DNA of 64,000 nucleotides. Source: Phenylobacterium sp. Its GTDB lineage: Bacteria; Pseudomonadota; Alphaproteobacteria; Caulobacterales; Caulobacteraceae. Under the pieces are notes generated by a model, which was given only the letters and a program-made list of their open reading frames with translations, was not told the origin of the DNA and did not search any database. Within the stretch, counting starts at the first letter, position 1; each line of letters opens with the position of its first letter. The stretch spans positions 1 through 64,000 of the forward strand of contig NZ_JAUSCJ010000031.1 of assembly GCF_030651185.1 (NCBI RefSeq), read 5' to 3'. Below, piece by piece: positions 8,953-18,047 of the stretch. The position numbers and the translations under genes are program-made.

Positions 8953-9687
8953 TCATTCCTTGTCTTCGATGCGACGAAGCACCACAACTAGGTTAGGATC
9001 GAACGGGACGTTGACCCGGTACATTCGGCGAATCGCGAATTCAAACCCGAGGCGCAGCAAATCGCGGCCGGCTCGCCCGACGCGGCTTAGCAGCGATCCT
9101 TCCGTTGGTCTCACCGGATCGCCGTAGCGCAGCATCTCAAAGGGGAGCCCTCGGATAAGCTGCCCGATCAACGGCCCGGACAGGGTTGAGAGATGGGTGA
9201 CGTCGCCATGTTGGTACGCCCGCCCAAACGGACTTTGCCCGTTTGGGAAGCGCGCGACGAACCAGCCGCCAGGCTTTAGTAGCCTCCCCACCCGCTCAAG
9301 AAGATCAAGCGCCTGCTCGCGTGTGAGGTGCTCGAGCAGATCGAAAGCCGACACCAGGACGAACTGCCCGTCGAGCACTGCGGGCCAGGAAGCCGGATCA
9401 AGCGGCAACGTCTGGATGCCGCGCTCGGCCGCCGCGGATAGCGCGGCATCATCTATCTCCGTGCCATAGATCGATGGGGCGCCGGCAAGCTGAGCCCAGG
9501 CAAGCATTTCACCGTTGCCGAACCCTATATCCAACACGGCGCCTGCGGTTACGTCCAGCCCGTGAAGCTCAGCATCGAAGTAGTTCAGATCCCCGATCGT
9601 TGGCCGCATGAATCGATCATGGCCCCAGCCCTTCCACTCCTGATAGCTGAGATAGGCAGTGACGTCTGTGGTCATCGTTGCTTTCAT
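8953..9687 (-). CDS. class I SAM-dependent methyltransferase
   Basis: About 244 aa. Motif I is VLDIGFGNGEML, followed by IYGTEIDDAALSAA (acidic residue binding the ribose) and LVSAFDLLEHLTREQALDLLERVGRLLKPGGWFVARFPN, the usual post-motif arrangement of Methyltransf_23/11 enzymes. It is likely a sugar O-methyltransferase acting on the polysaccharide. Several in-frame ATGs (9711, 9687, 9675) are possible starts; none has a decisive ribosome binding site, and I give 9687. It lies 13 nt after the upstream glycosyltransferase and 49 nt before the polymerase. Confidence 0.85.
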   Translation of the reverse strand: MKATMTTDVTAYLSYQEWKGWGHDRFMRPTIGDLNYFDAELHGLDVTAGAVLDIGFGNGEMLAWAQLAGAPSIYGTEIDDAALSAAAERGIQTLPLDPASWPAVLDGQFVLVSAFDLLEHLTREQALDLLERVGRLLKPGGWFVARFPNGQSPFGRAYQHGDVTHLSTLSGPLIGQLIRGLPFEMLRYGDPVRPTEGSLLSRVGRAGRDLLRLGFEFAIRRMYRVNVPFDPNLVVVLRRIEDKE

Positions 9688-9700
9688 TTCCGCAGGTGCC

Positions 9701-10918
9701 CTATCCGGCATTTGAAGCAATTTCAGCCACCCCTGTGCGGAATTTCGCCCAGTCAAACCGCGCCGCTGTGGCCCGCGCGGCGATACGAATGGCCGGATCG
9801 GCGTCTATCAAATGAGACTGCCTGCCAAGCATCTCGGCAAGCGCCGTCGGGTTTCCGGCTGGCACGATAAACACTCCGTCCTCCTCGCTCCCTAGATCGG
9901 GCAAAGCGGTGTTGGGAGTGCCAAGCACAGGTAGCCCGCTTGCCAGCGCCTCGAGGTAGACTTGACCAAAGCCTTCGACGAGCGACGGCATTACAAATAG
10001 GCTAGCGCTGGCGTAGAGCGTCGCCAACTCGGCGCTAGAAACGCCGGCCCGATACTCGGTCGCTGGAGTTTGGCGGACCATTTCAAGCAGGTCAGGCTCA
10101 ATCACCCGCGCGACGACAGTCAGCGTCGAGCCAGGGGCTAGGTCGGCAGCGCGCCAAGCAGCGAGCAAGTGATGTAACCCCTTACGACGGAAGCCGGATC
10201 CCACAAACAGGGCCTGGAAGTGACCAGGCCGGACAATCTTGATCGGCGTCGGCAGTTCGACTCCATATGAGATAACGCTAATGCGATCGGCATCGGCGCC
10301 AGCCTCGACCAAGCTGCGCTGGGTGAAACTGCTCGCGCAGACGATGTGATCTGCGAGCCGCCAAGCATCATCGGATGCCAGCCGCGAGCGATGGGTAGCA
10401 AACCCCGAGACGGGTTTCGCGGTATTGATCGCCTGCCCACCCTGTTCCGCAGCATGCGCATCTTCGACCAGAATGCGATCCTCAAGCACGTAATGCGGAT
10501 GGTACTGGAACAAGATTTTGCGGGGTCGGTGGTCGTATTTCGCCGAAAACGCGCTGGGCGCATAGGCCGAGTAGCAGAGCAGATCACTGCGATGCCGCCG
10601 CGCTGCTCGTGCCATCGCATGCCCATAAGCTGGATCGAAGCGCGCGTAGAGTTCGTCTGGTGCGATCCCACCGAGCGTGGCCAACTTCTCGCACAGCGCG
10701 AGACCACGCATCGGTAAGACAGGTTGACCGTCAAGCCGACCGTCATGACGTGCCAGCAGTTGCTCGGCTCGGCGCGCCGGCAGGGCCCGCCCTAGGACCC
10801 TTTCGGGCCATCCTACGTAGAGATCGGTCACGAAGCCATCAAGCATCCCCGCCTCGGCAAGGGCAATCGGCACTTGAAATCCATCGCGGAGGCCGCGAAA
10901 CCCCGTTACAAAGCCCAT
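9701..10918 (-). CDS. glycosyltransferase family 4
   Basis: 405 aa GT-B enzyme. N-terminal GFVTGFRGLRDGFQVPIALAEAG, then HPHYVLEDRIL and ADHIVCASSFTQRSLVEAG (the SxxT/K region), HFQALFVGSGFRRKGLHHLL, and the donor motif PSLVEGFGQVYLEALASGLPVLGT. The ATG at 10918 has GGAG seven bases upstream, which is better than the TTG three bases before it. It is spaced 24 nt from the upstream gene, consistent with one transcript. The sugar transferred is not predictable. Confidence 0.9.
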   Translation of the reverse strand: MGFVTGFRGLRDGFQVPIALAEAGMLDGFVTDLYVGWPERVLGRALPARRAEQLLARHDGRLDGQPVLPMRGLALCEKLATLGGIAPDELYARFDPAYGHAMARAARRHRSDLLCYSAYAPSAFSAKYDHRPRKILFQYHPHYVLEDRILVEDAHAAEQGGQAINTAKPVSGFATHRSRLASDDAWRLADHIVCASSFTQRSLVEAGADADRISVISYGVELPTPIKIVRPGHFQALFVGSGFRRKGLHHLLAAWRAADLAPGSTLTVVARVIEPDLLEMVRQTPATEYRAGVSSAELATLYASASLFVMPSLVEGFGQVYLEALASGLPVLGTPNTALPDLGSEEDGVFIVPAGNPTALAEMLGRQSHLIDADPAIRIAARATAARFDWAKFRTGVAEIASNAG

Positions 10919-10942
10919 CAATACGCTCCGCTGATCCCTGGT

Positions 10943-12073
10943 TCAGCCGCGATTGGCCGCGTTGGTCATCGCGATCAAGGTGTCCGCCCGGTGCGCCCAA
11001 CTGTGCCCGCGCGCGAAATCAACTTGCGATGCCACATCGTGGCTCGCCGATTTTGCGGCAAGCTCTCGCAGCTTCGCGGCGGCTTCTTCGGCGCTCGTGG
11101 CGAGTGCGATGTAGTTTGGATAGAGTCGGCTCTCCGGAAGATCCGTGCTCAGGAACGGGCGGCCGCTGCCAATCGCATCCATAATCTTAGTAGGGCAGGC
11201 GGCGACGTTGAACCCGTGACTCACATCGTATGGCATCCAGTTCACTGCGTACCGATGATAGTGATTTGGAACCGCCGCCTGCGGGACGGAGCCTAGGAAA
11301 TCGACATTGTCGAGGGCCAGTGTCTCCGCGCGCCGGGCGCGCCAGACGCCGTTATCATCTCCAACTGCAAGCGCGTCGAGTTTGCCGACCACGGCATATC
11401 GGAGTTCCGGCGTGCGACGTGCCACCGCGTGAAAGAAATCCCAGTCGACCCGATTGGTAAGGTTTCCAACATACCCAATGCTATTGACGATTGGAAGGTC
11501 ATCGGGTGCCTCATTCAGAAAGCTCTCAACCATACCAAGGGGAAAATGCTGGATGCGAGCGGCCCGATCAGGATGCCTTTCGCGCAGCCGACGGACCATT
11601 TCGACCGATAGGCACAGGGTTAGCGCCGACCGCTCGACCAACTCGCGCTCTAGGCTGCGGATCAAGTGGGACCGATGGGGTTCGTAAAAGGTATATTCGT
11701 CGAGGTTGTAATAGATCAAACGTTCGCCAGGAACGTGGCGCGTCCAGCGGGCGAGATAGGGGTAGCAGGCGATGACCCAAGGTTCGCCCCCCCCGGTCGC
11801 GCGCCGCAGCCGCCTCCTCTCACCCGCGAAAACCAGCGGCATTGGTATACCAAACAAGGTCTCAAGCCGACCGGCATAGCCGGGTGGCATCACTATCATC
11901 CGGCGGCGCGTGAGGCTGTCTGTCTCGGGCCATTGCGGCTTCAGGCGGCGATAGTTTGGCCAGTCGTAAAGCCTGAGTGCGGTCGTCGATCGGTGCGCCG
12001 AAAGCGCTTGGGCGAGCGCATAGACCCAAGGCGTGTTGGCGTTGAGGAACAAGAAGCCCGGAGCCTCCGCCAT
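10943..12073 (-). CDS. glycosyltransferase, GT-B fold
   Basis: 376 aa. The sequence has a GT-B layout: PYLARWTRHVPGERLIYYNLDEYTFY, then CLSVEMVRRLRERHPD, IGYVGNLTNRVDWDFFHAVA and the donor-site region MPYDVSHGFNVAACPTKIMDAIGSGRPFLSTDLPE. These features resemble glucuronosyl- or teichuronic-type transferases (TuaH/GumK-like) with a degenerate GT4 E-x7-E. The start could be ATG at 12073 or a TTG at 12079 that overlaps the preceding TGA. It carries a G8 run (11787-11794) encoding Gly-Gly-Gly near residue 95. Confidence 0.8.
   Translation of the reverse strand: MAEAPGFLFLNANTPWVYALAQALSAHRSTTALRLYDWPNYRRLKPQWPETDSLTRRRMIVMPPGYAGRLETLFGIPMPLVFAGERRRLRRATGGGEPWVIACYPYLARWTRHVPGERLIYYNLDEYTFYEPHRSHLIRSLERELVERSALTLCLSVEMVRRLRERHPDRAARIQHFPLGMVESFLNEAPDDLPIVNSIGYVGNLTNRVDWDFFHAVARRTPELRYAVVGKLDALAVGDDNGVWRARRAETLALDNVDFLGSVPQAAVPNHYHRYAVNWMPYDVSHGFNVAACPTKIMDAIGSGRPFLSTDLPESRLYPNYIALATSAEEAAAKLRELAAKSASHDVASQVDFARGHSWAHRADTLIAMTNAANRG
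11787..11794 (-). repeat. G8 homopolymer inside a glycosyltransferase gene
   Basis: Eight C on the plus strand encode the glycines of RRATGGGEPWV in the glycosyltransferase at 10943-12073. It is one of several G-runs in this block. Confidence 0.9.
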
Positions 12074-12075
12074 GC

Positions 12076-13203
12076 TCAACTCATGCCCCGCATCGCAGTG
12101 GTCAGCGCCTCAGCTGCCTTGTCCCAAGTGAACGAAGCAGCACGCGCGCGGCCGGCCTTGCGCCAGCGGGCTCGCTCGGCCTCGTTCGTCAGCAGCGTGT
12201 CGATCGCCTCTACGTGCGCCAAAGGGTCATCTATATTGACCAACATTGCCGCTCCGCCAGCGACTTCGGGTAGTGAGGTGGCGTTACTCGCTACCACTGC
12301 AGTACCGCTGGCCATAGCCTCTAGCACCGGGATACCGAAACCTTCATAGCGCGAGGGGAACCAGACAAGCCGCGCCTGACGATAGAGCGCCGCAAGGACT
12401 TGGTCCGACACGAAACCTGGCGTGATTAAGTCGGGATCGCTGCCGCGAGCGCGATCGACATAACCGGACGAATTATGGCTCGTTACGACAAGCCGCAAAT
12501 CGGGATGACGCCTGCGAAGGATCGGCCATGCGGCAAGCACCAACTCGGCATTTTTCCGAAACGAAAGCCCGCGCGGAAGTAGGATGAAGTTGTTGCCGTG
12601 CAACCCCGCACTGGCGATCAGCGCTGCATCATCGGCAGTCTCACTATCGAAAAAACGCTCAGTAACGCCGTTGTGCACTACGCGAATTCGATCTCGCAAG
12701 CCCGGGAAGTGGTGCGCTATTCGTTCTGCAGAGAAAGCTGAAACTGTGTGAATCATGTCTGCGTTGCGGTCGAGCCGCGCGAAAAGTAACCGCCACTTCA
12801 TCTGCTGCAGAAAGTAGCGCCGGTCATGGACAAGAGCGGTGTCGTCGAAATATGCGGCGTCGTGCATCACCACTGCAGAACGCATCTTGCGGGTCGGCAC
12901 GTAGGATTCCCCAGTGCAGTAGAGCCAGTCCGCCTCGGGCCAAAACTCCTCCGCAACAGGCCCCATTCCGAGCAGCCAGCGTCGCTGTTGCGCAGAGGTG
13001 TCTCGGCCGAATAGATGATACTCATACCCAGTCCACGGCTCGCCGACCTTTTCGACGATTTGGCGATGATCGTTCGCGTCGCCGAGGATGCGTTGCTCGA
13101 CATCGTTCCGACGCCCCAGCGCCTCTACGATGTTGCGTGCCACCCGCCCCCCCCCCGTTGAACCGTATATATTGCGCAGATGCACATAAGAGAGCAGGTT
13201 CAT
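12076..13203 (-). CDS. glycosyltransferase family 4 with N-terminal G10 tract
   Basis: 375 aa GT4 enzyme. It begins MNLLSYVHLRNIYGSTGGGRVARNIVEAL, where the glycine loop binds the nucleotide-sugar side of GT-B proteins. Later come AVVMHDAAYFDD, ADMIHTVSAFSAERIAHHF, NFILLPRGLSFRKNAELVL, and the donor motif PSRYEGFGIPVLEAMASGTAVVAS, as in mannosyl/rhamnosyl transferases of the WbaZ/WbdA type. The glycine loop is encoded by ten consecutive G (13147-13156) at codons 16-19. Its stop overlaps the start region of the following glycosyltransferase. Confidence 0.9.
   Translation of the reverse strand: MNLLSYVHLRNIYGSTGGGRVARNIVEALGRRNDVEQRILGDANDHRQIVEKVGEPWTGYEYHLFGRDTSAQQRRWLLGMGPVAEEFWPEADWLYCTGESYVPTRKMRSAVVMHDAAYFDDTALVHDRRYFLQQMKWRLLFARLDRNADMIHTVSAFSAERIAHHFPGLRDRIRVVHNGVTERFFDSETADDAALIASAGLHGNNFILLPRGLSFRKNAELVLAAWPILRRRHPDLRLVVTSHNSSGYVDRARGSDPDLITPGFVSDQVLAALYRQARLVWFPSRYEGFGIPVLEAMASGTAVVASNATSLPEVAGGAAMLVNIDDPLAHVEAIDTLLTNEAERARWRKAGRARAASFTWDKAAEALTTAMRGMS
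13147..13156 (-). repeat. G10 homopolymer at codons 16-19 of a glycosyltransferase
   Basis: Ten consecutive C on the plus strand give G10 in the coding strand, in the essential glycine loop of the gene at 12076-13203. Length and position are those of slipped-strand contingency tracts. Here the frame is open (ON). Confidence 0.95.
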
Positions 13204-13405
13204 CGTCTCTTTCCCGAGGCTGTCGGCCAGTGCTTGAAAGTCATACTCGCACCACTCACCTAAGCGGGTGCCGGGTGCCCAGCATAATTACTTGAGCCTG
13301 GTAGGCAGCCTACCAATTCTCGGTGTGTCGATTCGATACAGCGCCATGGCTTCTCTTTTTAGAGGTCGGAGTGTATAACGCGCCAGCAGATACGGCAGAA
13401 TGAAG

Positions 13406-14542
13406 TCACTCCACAGGCCTCTGATTTAGGTCGAGTGCCTCGCACCACTGCGCGTGGGCGATCTCTCCATGGAAATTCTCAATATATACACGGCGGATCG
13501 CCGCCGGCTCGATCATTTCCGCCTCAAGCCGGGCGAGCGCCACCGCCATTGCCTCGGCGATCGGGGCTTCGCGATCGGGTGCGACTAGCGTGCCTGCCTC
13601 CGGACGGTCGACATAAATGTCCGGAATGCCGCCCACTGGCGACGCGATGACGAATCGCCCCGCTTGGAGCAGCTCGATAAGCGAAAAGCAGGGCCCCCCC
13701 TCGAAGTTCGACGCATAAAGGAAGACATGATTGGCAGCGAGGATGCGAGGCAGGTCGCTTCGATGATCGTAACGGCCGTACAGTGTCACCGCGTCGCCGA
13801 TGCCGAGGGCATCGGCCTGTGCTTGCAGCCGCTCGATGTCGGGCCCGCCGCCGTAGATGTTGAAGCGTGTATCTGGCCGGCGACGGTTCACGGAAGCGAA
13901 GGCGTCCAAGATGGTGTCGAGATTTTTCTGCTCAATCTCTACCCGGCCAAGAAAGGCAAAATTCCAAGGCGGGCCGTCCGGCAGCGGGAGCGCGTCAGCC
14001 AAGAACTCCCGGTTGTGATAGCGGATGACGGCGACAGGGCCTTCATAGCCGTAGACCTTTAGAAACTGTTCGCGCCCGCATTCGGAAACCGAGACGACTA
14101 GATCCGTTTCTGCCACGGCACGACGGAAATCTTCGCCGACAGGGCCTGGAGGTGGGGGGAGGTATTCAGGCGAGAACATCCAACTCGCAGCGATCCTGCC
14201 GCGACGCCGGTGCACTGCACGCACTAACGGCAAATAGAGTTCGGGCATTGGCTGGCGGACGCAGAACACCCAGTCCCCGGGCCGTAGGCTCTTGGTGACG
14301 TAGTGAATCAACAGGCGATGGCGGATGAAAAACCGATCCCCTAGTACCGGCTTCTGGTCATAGACTGGGATACCTATCGACTTTAGTTCGTCGAGGAATG
14401 GTGCCGGGCCATTCCGGGCGACTGCAACGCGCACATCCAACCCGTCTGCGTAGGCGCGGCGAGCGAGCGCATCAAGATAGGTCTCGATTCCACCGAACCC
14501 GCCTAATACATCGGCGAATAGCCAGATGCGTGGTGACGCCAT
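13406..14542 (-). CDS. glycosyltransferase family 4
   Basis: 378 aa GT-B enzyme. N-terminal RIWLFADVLGGFGGIETYLDALARRA, SEYLPPPPG-like loop, NFAFLGRVEIEQKNLDTILDAF, FNIYGGGPDIERLQ, and the donor motif YASNFEGGPCFSLIELLQAGRFVIASP. The ATG at 14542 shares a base with the TGA of the upstream methyltransferase (TGATG), fixing the start and showing coupling. A G7 run lies in the codons for FEGGP (13694-13700). A frameshifted copy of its N-terminus is found at 5721-5947. A 202-nt gap with no gene separates it from the next glycosyltransferase downstream. Confidence 0.9.
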   Translation of the reverse strand: MASPRIWLFADVLGGFGGIETYLDALARRAYADGLDVRVAVARNGPAPFLDELKSIGIPVYDQKPVLGDRFFIRHRLLIHYVTKSLRPGDWVFCVRQPMPELYLPLVRAVHRRRGRIAASWMFSPEYLPPPPGPVGEDFRRAVAETDLVVSVSECGREQFLKVYGYEGPVAVIRYHNREFLADALPLPDGPPWNFAFLGRVEIEQKNLDTILDAFASVNRRRPDTRFNIYGGGPDIERLQAQADALGIGDAVTLYGRYDHRSDLPRILAANHVFLYASNFEGGPCFSLIELLQAGRFVIASPVGGIPDIYVDRPEAGTLVAPDREAPIAEAMAVALARLEAEMIEPAAIRRVYIENFHGEIAHAQWCEALDLNQRPVE

Positions 14543-15294
14543 CAGCCGCGTACGACTTCGATCGTCCAAGGATCAGTGCCGGCCTTGTCAGCATCGCTGT
14601 TGCATGCACGGTTGAACAACTCAATGCCGTCGGTTGAGGCCCAGGCCGGGGAATAGACCGCTAGCCACGAACCGTTGACGTTAGCGATCGGGATGTTTCT
14701 GGAACATTCGTGCAGATATTCTGGAACACCGTTTTTCCTGCTGAAGCGACCCCAATTCGCATAATCGTGCCAGATGAAAAGGCCGTCCTTTGCAATCAGT
14801 GGCAACAGAATTTCAGTATCGCGCTTAACTGCGTCATAGCTGTGATCGGCGTCGAGGAATATCAGGTCGTAGCTGCCTGGCATATCTTGGACGAACGCTT
14901 CCTCGCACATGTCGCCCACGCGGCGTTCGATCTTCGCTTCCCAAGCCGTGCCACGATATGCCTCGCCGTGTCGCGGATCGCGATCGAATGCAACGATTCT
15001 GGCGTCCTCGGCGGTGTGGCGGGCAAGCATCTTAGTTGTGAAGCCGCGGTAGCTGCCTACCTCCAGGACCCGCTTCGGTTTAGCGCACATAGCGAACTTG
15101 GCGAGCATCACCGTATCGGCAACCGGCGATGACCAGGGGCCCTGCGACAGTTCAACGAGCGTGACCGGCTGACTTTCGAAATCGTCAAACAAGGCACGCG
15201 GGTTGAGTACCGGCAGTTTCAACCGCGATTTGTCGAGTGCGGACAGCGCCTGCTCGATAGTGGGCCGAGTATACAGGATGTTTGCTAGCATCAT
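14542..15294 (-). CDS. class I SAM-dependent methyltransferase (Methyltransf_24 type)
   Basis: 250 aa. SAM-binding motif I is RVLEVGSYRGFTTKMLA, followed by RIVAFDRDPRHGEAYRG, and YDLIFLDADHSYDAVKRDTEILLPLIAKDGLFIWHDY, which carries the metal-binding Asp/His pattern of the Methyltransf_24 / cephalosporin-hydroxylase-like group. Such enzymes methylate sugars in glycan loci. Its TGA overlaps the ATG of the following glycosyltransferase. Two consecutive ATGs (15294 and 15291) open the frame. Confidence 0.85.
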   Translation of the reverse strand: MMLANILYTRPTIEQALSALDKSRLKLPVLNPRALFDDFESQPVTLVELSQGPWSSPVADTVMLAKFAMCAKPKRVLEVGSYRGFTTKMLARHTAEDARIVAFDRDPRHGEAYRGTAWEAKIERRVGDMCEEAFVQDMPGSYDLIFLDADHSYDAVKRDTEILLPLIAKDGLFIWHDYANWGRFSRKNGVPEYLHECSRNIPIANVNGSWLAVYSPAWASTDGIELFNRACNSDADKAGTDPWTIEVVRG

Positions 15295-15306
15295 ATGCCC
15301 AATTGA

Positions 15307-16389
15307 TTAGGAGGTACGGGCGCTGCGCCGCAGTCGCAACGAGCGCCTCCAGTTAATAACGGGCTTTTCTACCATCATCCATGACATCGTTGCCAGAATG
15401 ATTGTGGAGATCGCGCACAGTATAAAGAATATCGGGCCATTTTGTACAGCATCTGGCGCGGCGAATGTACGCAGCGCGGAGCCAACAACGCGCGGCATGA
15501 ACATGTGGTAGATATAGATCCCGTAGCTCACGAGCCCGATCCACAGAAGTGGTGGGAACGACAGGACGCGCCCAGCCAATCCCCTGATCCCCGTAGATGC
15601 GCCCATGACGATCCACGCGAATGCCACAGCGTATAGGGTCTGTTCGAAGATTTCCAACGACGGGCCCGTGGCACGGATCAACACCAAGATTACAGCCGCA
15701 GCGACTGCTGCCCCTGACAGCAATTTGTAACGAACTTCTGCAGAGTTGGGGTCGAAACGGTGCCATTGTGCGATCAGCGCACCCATGCACAGCGAATCGG
15801 TGTTGGCGAACGGCAGCGTGTTGAACTCCGCGAAATTGTGCAGTCCAGAGAGGTAGAGCGCCCAACGCAGAAGCGGCGCGAGCAGTACCAGCAGCACGGT
15901 TATCGGTTCGAGCCGGCGCGGAGGAACGAATAGAACTACCAGTGGCCAAAACAGATAGAATTGCTGCTCAACCGCCAGCGTCCAAAAATGAGACAGGTCG
16001 CCTCCGAATTCGCCTTTAGTCAGGAAGAGAAAGTTCGACGCAAATAGCGCATGCCAAAAGAGGTCCTGAGGTGGAGCAAATCGAGTGCCCGCCAGCGCGA
16101 CGGCCGCCAATGTCAAGAAATAGATCGGCCAGAGCCGCGCGACACGATTGAAATGGAAATTCTTGAGCGCCCTTCCCAGCCTTTGTTGCCCCTCCGACAA
16201 CCTCACCCGTTCATCGAGCAGGATGCCAGTAATGAGAAAGCCGCTGATTACGAAGAAGAGTTGCACACCTAAGTTTCCGAGGCCCGCATTGAATCCCCAA
16301 CTAGTCCAGTGGTGGAATAAAACCAACGTCACCGCGATACCACGCAGCCCGTCCAGCTGAACCATCCGAGTGCGGCCCTCAGTGGTCAC
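15307..16389 (-). CDS. acyltransferase family 3 (OafA-like)
   Basis: 360 aa membrane O-acyltransferase. It has the canonical start TRMVQLDGLRGIAVTLVLFHHW with the catalytic His pair, then NLGVQLFFVISGFLITGILLDE, ARLWPIYFLTL, GDLSHFWTLAVEQQFYLFWPLVVLF, and about ten transmembrane helices. No C-terminal SGNH domain is present. It would acetylate or succinylate the repeat unit. GTG start at 16389 overlaps the TGA of the flippase by four bases (GTGA), so it is coupled to it. A dead relative lies at 5321-5688. Confidence 0.92.
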   Translation of the reverse strand: MTTEGRTRMVQLDGLRGIAVTLVLFHHWTSWGFNAGLGNLGVQLFFVISGFLITGILLDERVRLSEGQQRLGRALKNFHFNRVARLWPIYFLTLAAVALAGTRFAPPQDLFWHALFASNFLFLTKGEFGGDLSHFWTLAVEQQFYLFWPLVVLFVPPRRLEPITVLLVLLAPLLRWALYLSGLHNFAEFNTLPFANTDSLCMGALIAQWHRFDPNSAEVRYKLLSGAAVAAAVILVLIRATGPSLEIFEQTLYAVAFAWIVMGASTGIRGLAGRVLSFPPLLWIGLVSYGIYIYHMFMPRVVGSALRTFAAPDAVQNGPIFFILCAISTIILATMSWMMVEKPVINWRRSLRLRRSARTS

Positions 16390-17906
16390 AACCGCGACAA
16401 CCTACGGGTCAGGCCCCATGCTTCCTCACGGAGCTGGCGGTAGCTTTGGCGCCAAAAAAAGAAAGGAGCGAGGACGATCGCGTAGCATCCAAGCGTCACG
16501 ATGGTGCGAAGCGTAACATCGAAGATCAGCCATGGAGTAGAAACCAGTATTGCTCGGCCGATAACTCCCGCTAACACTGCGGCAAGCCAGACCGGCATCA
16601 GTTCGCCAAGTACGGTGAACGCCTTCAGCCCCGATCCTTTCAGAGCCATCACAAAGCAGACCGGGGTGAGAAGGAAGACCATACCTGAGTAGGCTTGAGC
16701 TACCCTCACAGCACCGAATGGCGCTGCGGCTGCAAAGGCGATTACCAGCGCGCCGGTCGACAATAGGCCCCAATGAAAGAATGCCTTCGTTCGCCCAAGT
16801 GAGGTGAATGCCCAGCTGGCGGCTCCCATGGGGAAGGTGACGATCATAGATAGTGATAGCCAGGCGAAGAGCCGGCCCGTCTCGTCCCACCCGGGCCCCA
16901 ATACAATACGAATGATCGGATCAGCCGAAGCAAATAGGGCGGCAGCGGCGGCGCAGCCCAGCAATGACGTCATCAAAGTCGCGCGTACAAAGGCCCGGCC
17001 CCAGCGCGGCGGATCGCCCTGCAACCGACTCAGGGCAGGCAGGAACACGCTTCCGAGCGGACCGCTGACGGCGTTTAGCGGCAAGGCCATCAGTTGATAG
17101 GCGCGGTTGTAGTAGCCGGTCTCACGGACGCCCCAGTAATTTCCTATCAGGAATACGTCGGCCTGCTTGTGTAGGAAGTTGCATAGTGTGAAGCCCGTAT
17201 AGTACGCCCCGAAACGCACCGCTCCCCAGCACGCGTTCCAGTTGGTCACCAAGCTTGGCCGCCAATGTGACAGCCACACAGCCAGTACGAGCTTGACTAG
17301 AATCTGGACGTTAGCCGCGATCACAAGCGACATATAGCCAGCGCCGTATCGGGCGCTCACCGCTCCACTGGCGAAGCCGGCTAATTGTGAGACAATCAAT
17401 ACAATTTGGATTTCGCGCCAGCGCATGCCGCGCGATAGCAGTGCGTTGTACTGCACTGTCGCGGCCGAAAATGGGATGGCGATCGCCAACGCCACAATCG
17501 CCCAGAACACCGCGGGCTGGTCGAAATACCAGCCGAAAATTGGCGCGCCTATCAGGCAGACGATCATGGCCCCGGTGCCTAACGCCACGTTCATGAAGAA
17601 AAGGCCGCTGGCGACATTCTGGTCAAGCTTCTCCATCTGGATCGCCGCGACCGACAAGCCGAAGTCCGTGAAGATTCCTGTGAAGCCGACAATGATCATC
17701 GCCAGGGCGTAAATCCCGTAATCGTCGGGCACTAGCAGGCGGGCAAGCACATAGACGTTTGCGAGTTGGATTAGGATCCCGGCACCTTGGCCGCCGAACG
17801 CAAACAGAGCGCCCCCCACACTCCGCGTGCCGAGATCGAGCGACAGATGGTCGTTGTCAAGCAGATCGCGCCGGGTTCCATGCGCGAATATCGAAGGGCG
17901 CGCCAT
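16386..17906 (-). CDS. polysaccharide flippase, Wzx/PST type (MATE-like fold)
   Basis: 506 aa with 12-14 predicted transmembrane helices. The N-terminal segment SVGGALFAFGGQGAGILIQLANVYVLARLLVPDDYGIYALAMIIVGF is the signature of the Polysacc_synt/WzxC family, followed by FGLSVAAIQM and FGAYYTGFTLCNFLHKQADVFLIGNYWGVRETGYYNRAYQLMALP, characteristic of WzxC/AmsL-type flippases. It should move the undecaprenyl-linked repeat unit to the periplasm for the Wzy-like polymerase. ATG at 17906 has GGGAG six bases upstream; a longer frame begins at 17966. Confidence 0.92.
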   Translation of the reverse strand: MARPSIFAHGTRRDLLDNDHLSLDLGTRSVGGALFAFGGQGAGILIQLANVYVLARLLVPDDYGIYALAMIIVGFTGIFTDFGLSVAAIQMEKLDQNVASGLFFMNVALGTGAMIVCLIGAPIFGWYFDQPAVFWAIVALAIAIPFSAATVQYNALLSRGMRWREIQIVLIVSQLAGFASGAVSARYGAGYMSLVIAANVQILVKLVLAVWLSHWRPSLVTNWNACWGAVRFGAYYTGFTLCNFLHKQADVFLIGNYWGVRETGYYNRAYQLMALPLNAVSGPLGSVFLPALSRLQGDPPRWGRAFVRATLMTSLLGCAAAAALFASADPIIRIVLGPGWDETGRLFAWLSLSMIVTFPMGAASWAFTSLGRTKAFFHWGLLSTGALVIAFAAAAPFGAVRVAQAYSGMVFLLTPVCFVMALKGSGLKAFTVLGELMPVWLAAVLAGVIGRAILVSTPWLIFDVTLRTIVTLGCYAIVLAPFFFWRQSYRQLREEAWGLTRRLSRL

Positions 17907-18047
17907 CAGCGCGCTCCCTGCCCGGAACGAAGGGCTAAAGCGGCGGCCACATAGGAAATCATGCAATAGCCATGGCGAACGAATTCAGTGCTCGCTGCAC
18001 TTTTATCGACCTGGATTCTTGGACGTCATGGTCGGAATGCTTTTTCA

